Below, piece by piece: positions 10,940-19,329 of a stretch of DNA of 64,000 bases. Every line of letters begins with the position of its first letter. Positions within the stretch are counted from its first letter, which is position 1. Where the stretch lies: assembly GCA_963840535.1 (NCBI GenBank), contig CAWIZJ010000041.1, forward strand, positions 1 to 64,000. Direction: 5' to 3'. Under the pieces are notes generated by a model. It saw only the letters and a program-made list of their open reading frames with translations. It was not told the DNA's origin and did not search any database. The DNA comes from VAZQ01 sp963840535. Its GTDB lineage: Bacteria; Pseudomonadota; Alphaproteobacteria; Rhizobiales; Xanthobacteraceae. Both the position numbers and the translations under genes were made by a program.

Positions 10940-11021
10940 TTGCTAGTGTCCCTTTGCTTCCGACGTTCGCACTCGAGCGTGCTGCAATGTGAAGCGAACG
11001 TCGGAAGCGGGACACTAGCAA
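10940..11021. repeat. Palindromic element B between urtB and urtA
   Basis: Arms 10940-10970 and 10994-11021 are inverted copies (TTGCTAGTGTCCC at the ends, TTCCGACGTTCGC inward). They differ by a 3-base bulge and enclose a 23-base loop. The element ends 18 bp before the urtA stop codon on the minus strand. It shares its CTAGTG ends but not its core with element A, which suggests two members of one repeat superfamily inserted side by side. Confidence 0.85.
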
Positions 11022-11038
11022 GCGACAACCCTACGCGA

Positions 11039-12358
11039 CTACGACGCGCCGCCGCACCTCTTGGTGACGGTGTTGTAGTTGCCGCACTTCAGCGTCACCC
11101 AGTCGGCTTCGAGATCCTTCGAGCCCGGCAGGTACTTGGACCAGGCATCGCCGGGCACCAGTCCCGGCGTCTTCCATACCACGTCGAACTGGCCGTCCGC
11201 ACGCACTTCCCCGATGAACACAGGCTTGGTGATGTGGTGGTTGGACAGCATTTTCGAAATGCCGCCGCTCAGGTTCGGCGCCTCGGTGCCGGGCAGCGCG
11301 TCGATCACCTTGTCGGGATCGGTCGTCTTCGCCTTCTCGACCGCCTTGACCCACATCGCGAAGCCGATGACGTGCGCTTCCATCGGGTCGTTGGTGACCT
11401 TCTTCGGGTTCTTCATGAAGGCCTTCCAGTCGGCGATGAACTTGTCGTTGATCGGAGCCTTCACCGACTGGAAGTAGTTCCAGGCGGCGAGATGCCCGAG
11501 CAGCGGCTTGGTATCGATGCCTGCGAGCTCCTCCTCGCCCACGGAGAAGGCCACCGACGGGATGTCGGTCGCCTTGACGCCCTGATTGCCGAGCTCCTTG
11601 TAGAACGGCACGTTGGCGTCGCCGTTGATGGTGGAAACGACCGCGGTCTTCTTGCCGGCCGAGCCGAACTTCTTGACATCCGACACGATGGTCTGCCAGT
11701 CCGCGTGTCCGAACGGCGTGTAGTTGATCATGATATCGGCGTCGGCGACGCCTTTCTGCTTGAGATAGGCTTCGAGGATCTTGTTGGTGGTGCGGGGATA
11801 GACGTAGTCGGTGCCGGCCAGCACCCAGCGCTTCACCTCGCCGCCATCCTTCGACATCAGGTAGTCGACGGCCGGGATCGCCTGCTGGTTCGGGGCAGCG
11901 CCGGTATAGAACACGTTGCGCTCGCTCTCCTCGCCTTCGTACTGCACCGGGTAGAACAGGATGCTATTGAGCTCCTTGAACACCGGCAGCACCGACTTGC
12001 GCGAAACCGAGGTCCAGCAGCCGAACACAGCCGCCACCTGGTTCTTGGTGATGAGCTCGCGCGCCTTTTCCGCAAACAGCGGCCAATTGGAGGCCGGGTC
12101 GACCACGACCGCCTCGAGCTTCTTTCCCAGCAGCCCGCCCTTCTTGTTCTGCTCCTCGATCAGCATGAGCATGACGTCCTTCAGCGTGGTCTCGCTGATC
12201 GCCATGGTGCCGGAGAGCGAGTGCAGGATGCCGACCTTGATGGTGTCCTGGGCCTGGGCGTGAAATGCCGCCGCCAGGCTGAAACCCAATCCCGCCGTGA
12301 GGGCAAGCAAGCGGCGGGTGAACGGTCGCTCGACGACCGCGCCGATGGATATGTGCAT
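11039..12358 (-). CDS. urtA: Urea ABC transporter substrate-binding protein UrtA
   Basis: The 439-residue periplasmic protein captures urea for UrtBCDE. The start at 12358 gives a signal peptide (FTRRLLALTAGLGFSLAAA...AQA) followed by the UrtA mature start DTIKVGILHSLSGTMAISE. Other family blocks are LKDVMLMLIEEQNKKGGLLG, FGCWTSVSRKSVLPVFKE and FYPVQYEGEE, with YLMSKDGGEVKRWVLAGTDY and a C-terminal KCGNYNTVTKRCGG Cys pair. A sigma-54-type promoter lies about 60 bp upstream, so transcription under nitrogen limitation is expected. Confidence 0.97.
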   Translation of the reverse strand: MHISIGAVVERPFTRRLLALTAGLGFSLAAAFHAQAQDTIKVGILHSLSGTMAISETTLKDVMLMLIEEQNKKGGLLGKKLEAVVVDPASNWPLFAEKARELITKNQVAAVFGCWTSVSRKSVLPVFKELNSILFYPVQYEGEESERNVFYTGAAPNQQAIPAVDYLMSKDGGEVKRWVLAGTDYVYPRTTNKILEAYLKQKGVADADIMINYTPFGHADWQTIVSDVKKFGSAGKKTAVVSTINGDANVPFYKELGNQGVKATDIPSVAFSVGEEELAGIDTKPLLGHLAAWNYFQSVKAPINDKFIADWKAFMKNPKKVTNDPMEAHVIGFAMWVKAVEKAKTTDPDKVIDALPGTEAPNLSGGISKMLSNHHITKPVFIGEVRADGQFDVVWKTPGLVPGDAWSKYLPGSKDLEADWVTLKCGNYNTVTKRCGGAS

Positions 12359-12416
12359 CGCGATGTCCTTCTGTTGACGCGCAGCAACCGGCGCAAAGCC
12401 GTTGCGGGGCTGGAAT

Positions 12417-12433
12417 CGCAATCCGCGTGCCAA
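12417..12433 (-). promoter_or_regulatory. Sigma-54 (RpoN) -24/-12 promoter of the urt-ure operon
   Basis: Read on the minus strand, the site is TTGGCACGCGGATTGCG. It has the invariant GG and GC separated by exactly 10 bases and matches the TTGGCACG-N4-TTGC consensus at every fixed position. Transcription would begin near 12405, leaving a leader of about 45 bases before the urtA ATG at 12358. RpoN dependence fits nitrogen control of urea uptake. Confidence 0.85.
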
Positions 12434-12535
12434 AACCGAATTCCCCGGTAAGCCGTTGCGCCGCCACGCTGATCCTTGCGATCGGCCGCCACGAGGTGCG
12501 CCCCGAACGCTGATCCTGCCGCGAGATTGAACATC

Positions 12536-12552
12536 TGCCTAAAACTTAGGCA
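12536..12552. promoter_or_regulatory. Candidate NtrC-type enhancer dyad
   Basis: The site TGCCTAAaacTTAGGCA is a perfect 7-bp dyad with a 3-base centre. Its outer TGC-N11-GCA geometry and 17-bp length equal those of NtrC sites, although the inner bases differ from the TGCACC/GGTGCA consensus. It is centred about 140 bp upstream of the predicted sigma-54 start, a normal distance for an activator. It could instead be an operator of another regulator or serve the divergent gene at 12858. Confidence 0.5.
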
Positions 12553-12857
12553 GTCGGCATGGCAATCGGGGCGCCCCGGCAAATCGCGCCAAACGGTCGC
12601 ACCGACCACCGGCGGAGCCTAGATTTCGCAACCGTCATTCCCGGCCTCGTGCTGGACAAGCCCGGCCATGACGACGGAGCGGGTCAACTTCCCGGAAAAT
12701 GCCCTGGCCGGCCGAGGTCCAAGCGGGAGGCGACGACCCGCCAGGGCATCGCGCGCGGTGAACAAGGGCGACCATTCACCGAGGGCGCTCTTCGCGCCTG
12801 GCTGGATTAGATGGTAGGATGCGCTCCCACCTCAGCTCGCTTCAGGGAGAGACACGC
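12553..12857. other. Intergenic region between divergent transporters
   Basis: No convincing gene is seen here. An 83-codon plus-strand frame (12559-12810) is rich in Arg, Gly and Pro and contains DNA resembling the dispersed GTCATTCCCGGCC repeats common in Bradyrhizobium-like genomes, so it was not called. The promoter of the gene at 12858 should lie in this stretch, but no clear -35/-10 pair was identified. Confidence 0.5.
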
Positions 12858-14249
12858 ATGGATAAGCCGAACGAGGTCGACCGCCGCAGTTTCTTGAGCG
12901 CCTTGGGCATGACCGTCGGCGGCGCCGGATTGGCCGGCGGCGCGATGGTCACCGGATCGCAGCTGGTCGAGGCGCAAACCGCGCCGCCCAAGGGCCGGAT
13001 TCCCGATACCCCGTACAAGACCGGCCACATGACCTTCATCACCGGGCCGGCGGCGGTGCTCGGCGACCCCTCGCTCAAGGGCCACATCTTGGCCGCCGAG
13101 GAGATCAACGCGCAGGGCGGCTTCCTGGGCAAGCGCAAGATCGAGACCATTACCGCCGACGAGGCCGCCGGCACCGACGCCAACGTCAAAGAGCTTCGCC
13201 GCATGAAGCTCGAGGGCAAGATCGACCTCTTCACCGGCATCATCTCCAGCGGCAACACACCGGCGCTCGGTCCGGTGGCCGAGGAAATGAGCCTGCTGAC
13301 CATATTCGTCGACGGCTGCACCGACTTCCTGTTCGACAAAGCGGTGCCGCAGCCGAAGTACACCTTCCGCATCACTAACATCCAATCGGCGGACGGCATC
13401 ACCTCGGCGATCGGCACCGCACAGGCATGGCCACAGGTACGCCGGGTGGCGCACATCCATCCGGACTACAGCTACGGCCGCAACGCCGCCGAGCACTACA
13501 CGCTGGCGCTCGAGCGGCTGCTTCCCGGCACCCAGGTGGTGTCGGAAAGCTGGCCCAAGCTCGGCACCACCGACTTCACCTCGCACATCACCAAGGTCAT
13601 GTCGTCCAATCCGGACCTGCTGTTCACCTCGGTCTGGGGTGGCGACTATATCGCGCTCTACAAGCAGGCGCTGCGTTACGGCCTGTTCGAAAAGATGAAG
13701 GTCGCAACCACTCTCGCATTCGGTAGTGCGCCCCATTCCGTCGGCAAGGATCACCCCGAGGGCGTTCTCGCCGGCTGCCACTCCAACTACTACTTCACCT
13801 ATCCGGGCGGCGATCGCTGGCCCCTCAACAAGCAGTTCGTGCAGCGTTACTTCAAGCGCTGGAACGAGTACCCAAACTTCCAATCGGACGGTGCCTACGC
13901 CACGCTCTACATGTTGAAGAGCGCGATCGAGAAAGCCAATCGGCTGGCTGGCGGCTGGCCGGACGACGAAGCGATCATCAGCCAGCTCGAAGGCATGGGC
14001 TATGACGCGCCGTCGGGTTATCTCTATATTAGGCCAGACAACCACCAAGGGTACAAGGACGCGGTGATAGGGTTCACCAAGAACCTGCCCGAGTACCAGT
14101 TCTCGACCTGGGATCCCAACCGGGTGATAACGATTCCGATCCGTAACATCACGGCGCCACCGAACTGGCCGAAGCCCGGCCAGGGCCACAACGAGTCGAC
14201 CGCGGCAGCCGACTGGATCAAGAAGACCTGGCCGAAGGCCATGGGCTGA
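12858..14249 (+). CDS. ABC transporter substrate-binding protein (branched-chain type)
   Basis: The 463-residue periplasmic binding protein belongs to the Peripla_BP_6/LivK class. The start at 12858 has GGGAGAG seven bases upstream and gives a twin-arginine signal (VDRRSFLSALGMTVGGAG) with cleavage near VEAQ. Landmarks include KGHILAAEEINAQGGFLG, RIAHIHPDYSYGRNAAEHY-like text (here VAHIHPDYSYGRNAAEHY) and SVWGGDYIALYKQAL. It is the first gene of a five-gene importer running away from urtA. A strong hairpin (14280-14307) separates it from the permeases, a common way to make more binding protein than membrane parts. The ligand is unknown; similarity to UrtA in system type suggests amides or amino acids. 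Confidence 0.92.
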   Translation: MDKPNEVDRRSFLSALGMTVGGAGLAGGAMVTGSQLVEAQTAPPKGRIPDTPYKTGHMTFITGPAAVLGDPSLKGHILAAEEINAQGGFLGKRKIETITADEAAGTDANVKELRRMKLEGKIDLFTGIISSGNTPALGPVAEEMSLLTIFVDGCTDFLFDKAVPQPKYTFRITNIQSADGITSAIGTAQAWPQVRRVAHIHPDYSYGRNAAEHYTLALERLLPGTQVVSESWPKLGTTDFTSHITKVMSSNPDLLFTSVWGGDYIALYKQALRYGLFEKMKVATTLAFGSAPHSVGKDHPEGVLAGCHSNYYFTYPGGDRWPLNKQFVQRYFKRWNEYPNFQSDGAYATLYMLKSAIEKANRLAGGWPDDEAIISQLEGMGYDAPSGYLYIRPDNHQGYKDAVIGFTKNLPEYQFSTWDPNRVITIPIRNITAPPNWPKPGQGHNESTAAADWIKKTWPKAMG

Positions 14250-14279
14250 AACCGCGCCCGCGCGGCTCCCGACCGCGAC

Positions 14280-14307
14280 AGCCGCGCCCGCTCATGCGGG
14301 CGCGGCT
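14280..14307 (+). terminator. Intra-operon hairpin after the binding-protein gene
   Basis: Perfect 12-bp arms at 14280-14291 and 14296-14307 enclose a TCAT loop. TTGGTTCTGT follows, a weak T-rich tail. It lies 30 bp after the stop of the binding-protein gene and about 95 bp before livH. It is best read as a partial terminator or mRNA-stabilising structure. Confidence 0.65.
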
Positions 14308-14403
14308 TGGTTCTGTGACGATCCCTTGCTACGCTGACATGGGATCGTCGGCCGGCGTTCATCGCCTCATGGCCCGGCACGGCGGCGACCGGAGGGCGTG
14401 TCG

Positions 14404-15285
14404 GTGTCGATACTGGTCATCCAGATCCTCAATTCGCTGTTCTACGCCTCCGTCCTTTTCCTCATCGCCGCCGGCCTCAGCCTCATCTTCGGCGTCATGC
14501 GCATCGTCAACATGGCGCATGGCACATTCTATGCCGTCGGCGCCTTCGCCACGGCCTGGCTGGTGGCACGCGCGATTGCGCTCGGCGTTCCCGCCGGCTG
14601 GACCTTTCTGCTGATTCCGGTGGGAGCCCTGGCGGTCGCGCTGCTCGGCGTCGTGATCGAGCCGCTGCTGCTGCGGCCGTTCTATCGGCGCGCGGAGGAG
14701 TATCAGCTGCTGGTCACGTTCGGCCTGCTGCTGATCCTGGAGGACGTCATCCGCTTCCTGTGGGGCGGGTTGCCGCTGTCGGCGGACCCGGTCATGGACG
14801 TGCTGCCCAGCATCCGCCTGGGTGGACTGATCTATCCCGCGTACAATCTGGTGGTGATCGGCGTCGGCGTGGCCGCTGCCGTGCTGCTGTGGGCGGTGAT
14901 CTATCGCACCAAGTTCGGCGTGATGCTGCGGGCGACCTCGCAGGACCGGCGCATGGCGTCGGCGCTCGGGCTCAACGTCGGACTGGTCTACGTGTCGGCG
15001 TTCGCCATCGGCTGCTTCATGGCCGGCCTCGGCGGCGCCATCGTGGTGCCGACCCAGACCGCGGTGCTGGGGATGGGCGTCGAGGCGCTGATCCTCGCAT
15101 TCGTCGTGGTGGTCATCGGCGGGCTGGGCAGCCTGCAGGGCGCGCTGGTCGGTGCGCTGATCGTGAGCTTCGTGCGCACCGCGGGCATCCAGTTCTTTCC
15201 CGAGATCGAGCTTGCGGTGCTCTATCTCATCGCGGCGGTCGTGCTTCTGGTCAAACCGACCGGGCTGTTCGGAAGCACGTCATGA
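14404..15285 (+). CDS. livH: Branched-chain-type ABC permease, LivH family
   Basis: The product is about 293 residues and mostly hydrophobic with about eight membrane segments. GTG at 14404 is preferred over GTG at 14398 because GGAGGG at 14391-14396 is then 7 bases away. Family motifs are FGVMRIVNMAHGTFYAVGAF near the N-terminus, the central LLVTFGLLLILEDVIRFLWG and VVVIGGLGSLQGALVGALIV near the end. It forms the membrane channel with the next gene, whose ATG overlaps its stop (ATGA). Confidence 0.95.
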   Translation: MSILVIQILNSLFYASVLFLIAAGLSLIFGVMRIVNMAHGTFYAVGAFATAWLVARAIALGVPAGWTFLLIPVGALAVALLGVVIEPLLLRPFYRRAEEYQLLVTFGLLLILEDVIRFLWGGLPLSADPVMDVLPSIRLGGLIYPAYNLVVIGVGVAAAVLLWAVIYRTKFGVMLRATSQDRRMASALGLNVGLVYVSAFAIGCFMAGLGGAIVVPTQTAVLGMGVEALILAFVVVVIGGLGSLQGALVGALIVSFVRTAGIQFFPEIELAVLYLIAAVVLLVKPTGLFGSTS

Positions 15286-16292
15286 AGGCCGACGTGAGCC
15301 GCATCTCGTATCGCCCCAAGCTCCTGCTCGCAGCGGCGGCGGCGCTGGTGCTGATCGTGCTGGCGCTGTTGCCGCCGTTCATCGGCCTCTACCAGACGCA
15401 GCTCCTGACCTATGGGCTCATCGCCGCCATCGCGGCGCTCGGCTTCAATCTTCTGCTCGGCTATACCGGGCTGCTTTCGTTCGGCCACTCCGCGTTCTTC
15501 GGAATCGGCGCCTATTCGGTCGCCTTCCTGCTGCGCGATGCCGGAATCCGCTCCATGGAGCTCTACATCCTGATCGGGCTCCCGATCGCCGCCATCGCGT
15601 CGGCGCTGTTCGGCTATATCTGCGTCCGCCACACCCGCATCTTCTTCGGAATCCTGACGCTCGCTTTGTCGCAGGTCCTGTGGACGCTCACCTACAAGTT
15701 CTTCTGGGTCACCGGCGGCTCGGACGGCCTGCGCGTGACCCGACCCGCGCTGCTCGGCGGGCTCGTCACCTTCACCGGGCGCGACGCGTTCCAGCGCTTC
15801 ATCAACGGCTACTACTACTACGTGCTCGCCGTGTTCGCGATCGCCGTGGTGATCATGTGGGTGATCGTCCATTCCCCGTTCGGCAAGGCGCTGCAGGCCA
15901 TCCGCGACAACGAGACGCGCGCTGCCTTCCTCGGGCTGAGGATCCGCCGCTTCCGCCTGATGTCGTTCCTGATCTCAGGAACCTTCACCGGGCTCGCCGG
16001 CATCCTCTGGGTCCCGCTCAACGGCCTCACCACCCCCGAGGTGCTGTACTGGCCGTTCTCCGGCGAGATCGTGTTCAGCGCGCTGCTCGGCGGCTTCCGC
16101 AACTTCACCGGGCCGATCGTCGGCGGGATCGTTTTCACCTATCTCAAGACCTATGCGGTGGCGACCACCGAATATTGGCAGCTCCTGCTCGGCGTGGTGC
16201 TCGTCCTCCTGGTCATGCTGCTGCCGACCGGCATCGTGGGCGCGATCTCGGCGCTCGCCGGCAAGCTGCGGCCGAAGGAGAAGGCTCCATGA
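15282..16292 (+). CDS. livM: Branched-chain-type ABC permease, LivM family
   Basis: The 336-residue permease starts at 15282, overlapping the livH stop by 4 bases. LivM landmarks are LGFNLLLGYTGLLSFGHSAF followed by FGIGAY, ILTLALSQVLWTLTYKFFWV, SDGLRVTRPALLGG and the cytoplasmic EAA-like segment QAIRDNETRAAFLGL. Its stop overlaps the livG ATG in another ATGA, so livH, livM and livG are translationally coupled. Confidence 0.95.
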   Translation: MKADVSRISYRPKLLLAAAAALVLIVLALLPPFIGLYQTQLLTYGLIAAIAALGFNLLLGYTGLLSFGHSAFFGIGAYSVAFLLRDAGIRSMELYILIGLPIAAIASALFGYICVRHTRIFFGILTLALSQVLWTLTYKFFWVTGGSDGLRVTRPALLGGLVTFTGRDAFQRFINGYYYYVLAVFAIAVVIMWVIVHSPFGKALQAIRDNETRAAFLGLRIRRFRLMSFLISGTFTGLAGILWVPLNGLTTPEVLYWPFSGEIVFSALLGGFRNFTGPIVGGIVFTYLKTYAVATTEYWQLLLGVVLVLLVMLLPTGIVGAISALAGKLRPKEKAP

Positions 16293-17044
16293 TCCTTCTT
16301 CAGACCGTCGATCTCCGCAAGAGGTTCGGCGATACCGTGGCCTGCGACGACGTGAACTTCGTCGTCAACCAGGGCGAGTTCCTCTCGCTGGTGGGCTCGA
16401 ACGGCGCCGGCAAGACCTCGCTGGTCAATCTCATCAGCGCGCATCTCAAGCCCGACAGCGGGCAGATCCTGTTCGACGGCAAGGACATCACCTCCACGAG
16501 CGTGCACGAGCGGATAAAGGCCGGAATCGCGCGCAGCTTCCAGATCGTCAATCTGTTCGACGGGCTTTCCGTGTTCGACAACGTCGCGCTGTCGATCTTC
16601 TCGCGCGAGGGCAAGACCGTGAAGGTGGTCGCGCTCGCCGACCACGACGAGGACGTCCGCGCGGAAACCCTGGAGGTGCTCGGTCAATTCGGCCTCGGCC
16701 GCATGAGCGCGGTGCCGGCGGGCGGGCTGGCGCAGGGCGAGCGCAAGCTGCTCGACGTTGCGCTCGCCTATGCCCTGCGCCCCAAGCTGCTCTTCCTCGA
16801 CGAGCCGACGAGCGGCGTGAGCACGCGCGAGAAGTCCCAGATCATGGACACGGTATCGTCCGTGGTGCGCGGCGGGACCGTCACCGCCGTCGTGATCGAG
16901 CACGACATGGACGTCGTATTCCGCTACTCCGATCGCATCGTCATGATGCACGAAGGCAGGTTTCTCGCCGACGGAACGCCGGACGAGATCAGGGCGAACC
17001 GGGACGTCGCCAATATTCTTCTCGGCATGCCGCTGTCGGCGTGA
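16289..17044 (+). CDS. livG: Branched-chain-type ABC ATPase, LivG family
   Basis: The 251-residue ATPase starts at 16289, overlapping the livM stop. It has Walker A GSNGAGKTS, the LivG insertion GIARSFQIVNLFDGLSVFDN, a signature region GGLAQGERKLLDVALAYA (Ala-Gln in place of the usual Ser-His/Gly) and Walker B LLFLDEPTSGVSTRE. VVIEHDMDVVF carries the switch His. Pairs with LivF to energise transport. Confidence 0.95.
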   Translation: MILLQTVDLRKRFGDTVACDDVNFVVNQGEFLSLVGSNGAGKTSLVNLISAHLKPDSGQILFDGKDITSTSVHERIKAGIARSFQIVNLFDGLSVFDNVALSIFSREGKTVKVVALADHDEDVRAETLEVLGQFGLGRMSAVPAGGLAQGERKLLDVALAYALRPKLLFLDEPTSGVSTREKSQIMDTVSSVVRGGTVTAVVIEHDMDVVFRYSDRIVMMHEGRFLADGTPDEIRANRDVANILLGMPLSA

Positions 17045-17055
17045 GGAGGCGAAGC

Positions 17056-17769
17056 GTGCTGCTCGAAGTCGAAGCGATCGACACCTTCCGCGGGCCCGCC
17101 CATATCCTGCACGGCGTGTCGCTCGACGTCGGCGAGAACGAGGTGGTGTCGCTGGTCGGCCGCAACGGCGCCGGCCGCACCACCATGATCGAGAGCATCA
17201 TCGGCCTCCTCCCCGTGCGGGCGGGAACGATTCGGTTCCGCGGCCAGGACATAACCCGGCTACCGCCGCACCGGCGTGCGAAGTGCGGGATCGGCTACGC
17301 ACCGGAGAATGCCGGCATCTTCCCCGAGCTCACGGTCGCCGAGAACCTCATGATCAGCCGCTGGCTCTCCGACAAGACCGCGCGCGGCGCCGGCGGCGTC
17401 GACGCCGAGGCGCAGGCGCTCACGGTCTTTCCCGAGGTCGGCAAGTTCCTCAGCCGGCCCGGCCTCAATCTCAGCGGCGGCCAGAAGAAGATGGTATCGA
17501 TCGCGCGCGCAATGACGCTGGCGCCCTCGCTGATGATTCTCGACGAGGCGTTCGAGGGGCTCGCACCTGTGATCGTGAAGCGGTTCCGCGACGCGGTCAT
17601 GATGATCAAGGGCCTCGGCATCTCGCTGCTGATCGCGGAATCGAACCTCACCAGTGCGGCCGCCATCGCCGATCGGCTCTATGTCATCGACCGTGGCGAG
17701 ATCATCTTCCGTGGCACGCCCAAGGAGGCATTGGCAGACGAGAACGTCATACGGACGCTGCGAGGATGA
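17056..17769 (+). CDS. livF: Branched-chain-type ABC ATPase, LivF family, with an altered Walker A
   Basis: The 237-residue ATPase starts at GTG 17056 with GAGGAGG at 17043-17049. It has GYAPENAGIFPELTVAENL, signature LSGGQKKMVSIARAM and Walker B MILDEAFEGLAPVIV. The Walker A reads GRNGAGRTT: the catalytic Lys is Arg (codon CGC at about 17176). The Walker B also has Ala-Phe-Glu where Pro-Ser-Leu is usual. The variant may be a subfamily trait or may weaken ATP use, leaving LivG to drive the cycle. It closes the importer operon. Confidence 0.92.
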   Translation: MLLEVEAIDTFRGPAHILHGVSLDVGENEVVSLVGRNGAGRTTMIESIIGLLPVRAGTIRFRGQDITRLPPHRRAKCGIGYAPENAGIFPELTVAENLMISRWLSDKTARGAGGVDAEAQALTVFPEVGKFLSRPGLNLSGGQKKMVSIARAMTLAPSLMILDEAFEGLAPVIVKRFRDAVMMIKGLGISLLIAESNLTSAAAIADRLYVIDRGEIIFRGTPKEALADENVIRTLRG

Positions 17770-17826
17770 TGTTGTGGATCTCGCCGACGTCCGGCCATCG
17801 ATCCCCGGTGCAGGCGTGACGGCTGA

Positions 17827-18957
17827 ATGAGCAGGCTCGGCGCATTCACTCTGGTTGCCGCCGCGGCGGCCGTCGTGACCGCCGCATGGAGCGGCCACGA
17901 GCTGCCGATCTATCCGTCGTTCTATCCGCATGAGATCGAGATCCGGACGCTCGCTCCCGATCAGGCGATCGAGGCGCTGCGGCAAGGCAAGATCCAGGCG
18001 CATGTCGGCGTTCTGCCACACCCGCCCGTCACACCGCCGGACCAGGTCCGCGCCATCGAATCGCTGGGCGCGTTCGTGATCGTGCGCAGCAACCCGAGCA
18101 AGGCCTTCGCCGGCGGCGAGACTTGCGCCGCGGTCAGGACCGTCGCCCGCCAGGCGGCCCAGGTACGCGATCTGGTCCCGCATCCCTACCCGGTGACGCC
18201 GTTCCACGGCGACTACCTCTACCACGCCGATCTCGCCGCAGCCGCCAGGCGACGTCTCGACGACGACGCGAGTGCCGGGCCGGCCCACGGCCCGAAGGTC
18301 AAGGCGAGCAGCGGCCTCGAGCACCCGGACTGGACCGCCGGCGAGGACGATTGGGACGTCGAGGTGCTCACGGTCGACGCCGCCGTCCTGACGGCATCCG
18401 CGACGTTGGCGTTGAACGGGTGGCTCGCCCCTCCTTGGGTGCGAACCGGCTGGTTTCACGCCGAGCGCCTTCTGGCCGACCGCACGGTCGAGCCCCGAGG
18501 CAATCCCGTGTCGCAGCGGATGCTGTCCGACCTCGAGCGTCTGCGCTCCGGCGATTTCGCGGATCTCCCGGAACGCATCAATCTGGAGCGCGACGTGGTT
18601 GGCGTGCTTGCGGCCAGCTGCTCGGCGATGGTCGCCGGCTACACCGTGAAACGGGAATACGTCAACGTCGAATATTCGGCCGGAATCGAGAACATCGGCT
18701 TCGACGCGATCGAGGGCCTTCGCTCGCCCATTTTCATCCGCACGGTGAAGCTCAAGGATTTTCCCTGGAACGGCTGGCTCGCCCTCGGCCTCGGCGAGCG
18801 GCCCGCCGCCGCCTGGAATCCGATCGGCGGCATGACCGATCCATTCGGCCGGCTGCTCGGCTTTGCGGTGGGCGATCCGGCCATGCTGCCCTCACCCTAT
18901 GAGGCGGGCTGGATGCTCAATCGCATCGCCGATCTGCCCCGGCAGCCGGGGCCGTGA
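17827..18957 (+). CDS. Exported His-rich protein of unknown function (trio gene 1)
   Basis: The family is not recognised. The 376-residue protein begins with a signal-like stretch (GAFTLVAAAAAVVTAAW). It then reads like a small-molecule-binding fold at the start (IEIRTLAPDQAIEALRQGKI). His, Pro and Trp are frequent, for example HPYPVTPFHGDYLYHAD and GLEHPDWTAGEDDWD. The C-terminal half contains MVAGYTVKREYVNVEYSAG and a FPWNGWLALGLG segment. It starts 58 bp after livF and ends one base before the cupredoxin-like gene at 18958. The three genes 17827-21943 therefore look like one unit and could also be transcribed with the importer. A periplasmic copper-related or substrate-binding role is only a guess. 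Confidence 0.7.
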   Translation: MSRLGAFTLVAAAAAVVTAAWSGHELPIYPSFYPHEIEIRTLAPDQAIEALRQGKIQAHVGVLPHPPVTPPDQVRAIESLGAFVIVRSNPSKAFAGGETCAAVRTVARQAAQVRDLVPHPYPVTPFHGDYLYHADLAAAARRRLDDDASAGPAHGPKVKASSGLEHPDWTAGEDDWDVEVLTVDAAVLTASATLALNGWLAPPWVRTGWFHAERLLADRTVEPRGNPVSQRMLSDLERLRSGDFADLPERINLERDVVGVLAASCSAMVAGYTVKREYVNVEYSAGIENIGFDAIEGLRSPIFIRTVKLKDFPWNGWLALGLGERPAAAWNPIGGMTDPFGRLLGFAVGDPAMLPSPYEAGWMLNRIADLPRQPGP

Positions 18958-19329
18958 ATGATCCGGCGCGCCGGCCGGCAGCGTTTCGGGCTCGCCCTGG
19001 GCGTGGCGGCACTGCTGCTTGTCGTCGGGATCGCCGCCGCCGATGCCGCCGAGGTCACTTTCGTGCTGCGCATCGAGAGCGGCCGGGTGCCGGAAGCCAT
19101 GCGGCGCATTCGCGTCAAGCAGCATGACGTCGTGAAGCTGCGCTGGAGCACGGACCGGCCCATGACGCTTCATCTCCACGGCTACGACGTCGAAAGCAAG
19201 CTTGCGCCGGGTACGGTCAGCGAGATGACGTTCACCGCCCGCGCCACCGGACGGTTCACGATCGAGCCTCACCAGCATTCCTCCGGCGGACACGGGGCCG
19301 TCCTTGTCACCATCGAGGTCCATCCCTAG
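18958..19329 (+). CDS. Cupredoxin-like secreted protein lacking the blue-copper Cys (trio gene 2)
   Basis: The 123-residue product has a signal peptide (RFGLALGVAALLLVVGIAAADA) ending near residue 33; this is written here as the hydrophobic core GVAALLLVVGIAAADA. A beta-sandwich of cupredoxin_1/EfeO type follows. Potential metal ligands are His in MTLHLHGYDV and the cluster PHQHSSGGHG near the C-terminus. No Cys or C-terminal Met is present, so it is not a type 1 blue-copper site. A His-only Cu or other metal site is possible. The ATG abuts the upstream stop directly, and the gene overlaps the next one, so the three are translationally linked. Confidence 0.82.
   Translation: MIRRAGRQRFGLALGVAALLLVVGIAAADAAEVTFVLRIESGRVPEAMRRIRVKQHDVVKLRWSTDRPMTLHLHGYDVESKLAPGTVSEMTFTARATGRFTIEPHQHSSGGHGAVLVTIEVHP

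Noticed and set aside
12559..12810. 83-codon plus-strand frame between the two importers
   Set aside because: No ribosome binding site or domain, and its DNA resembles a dispersed intergenic repeat.
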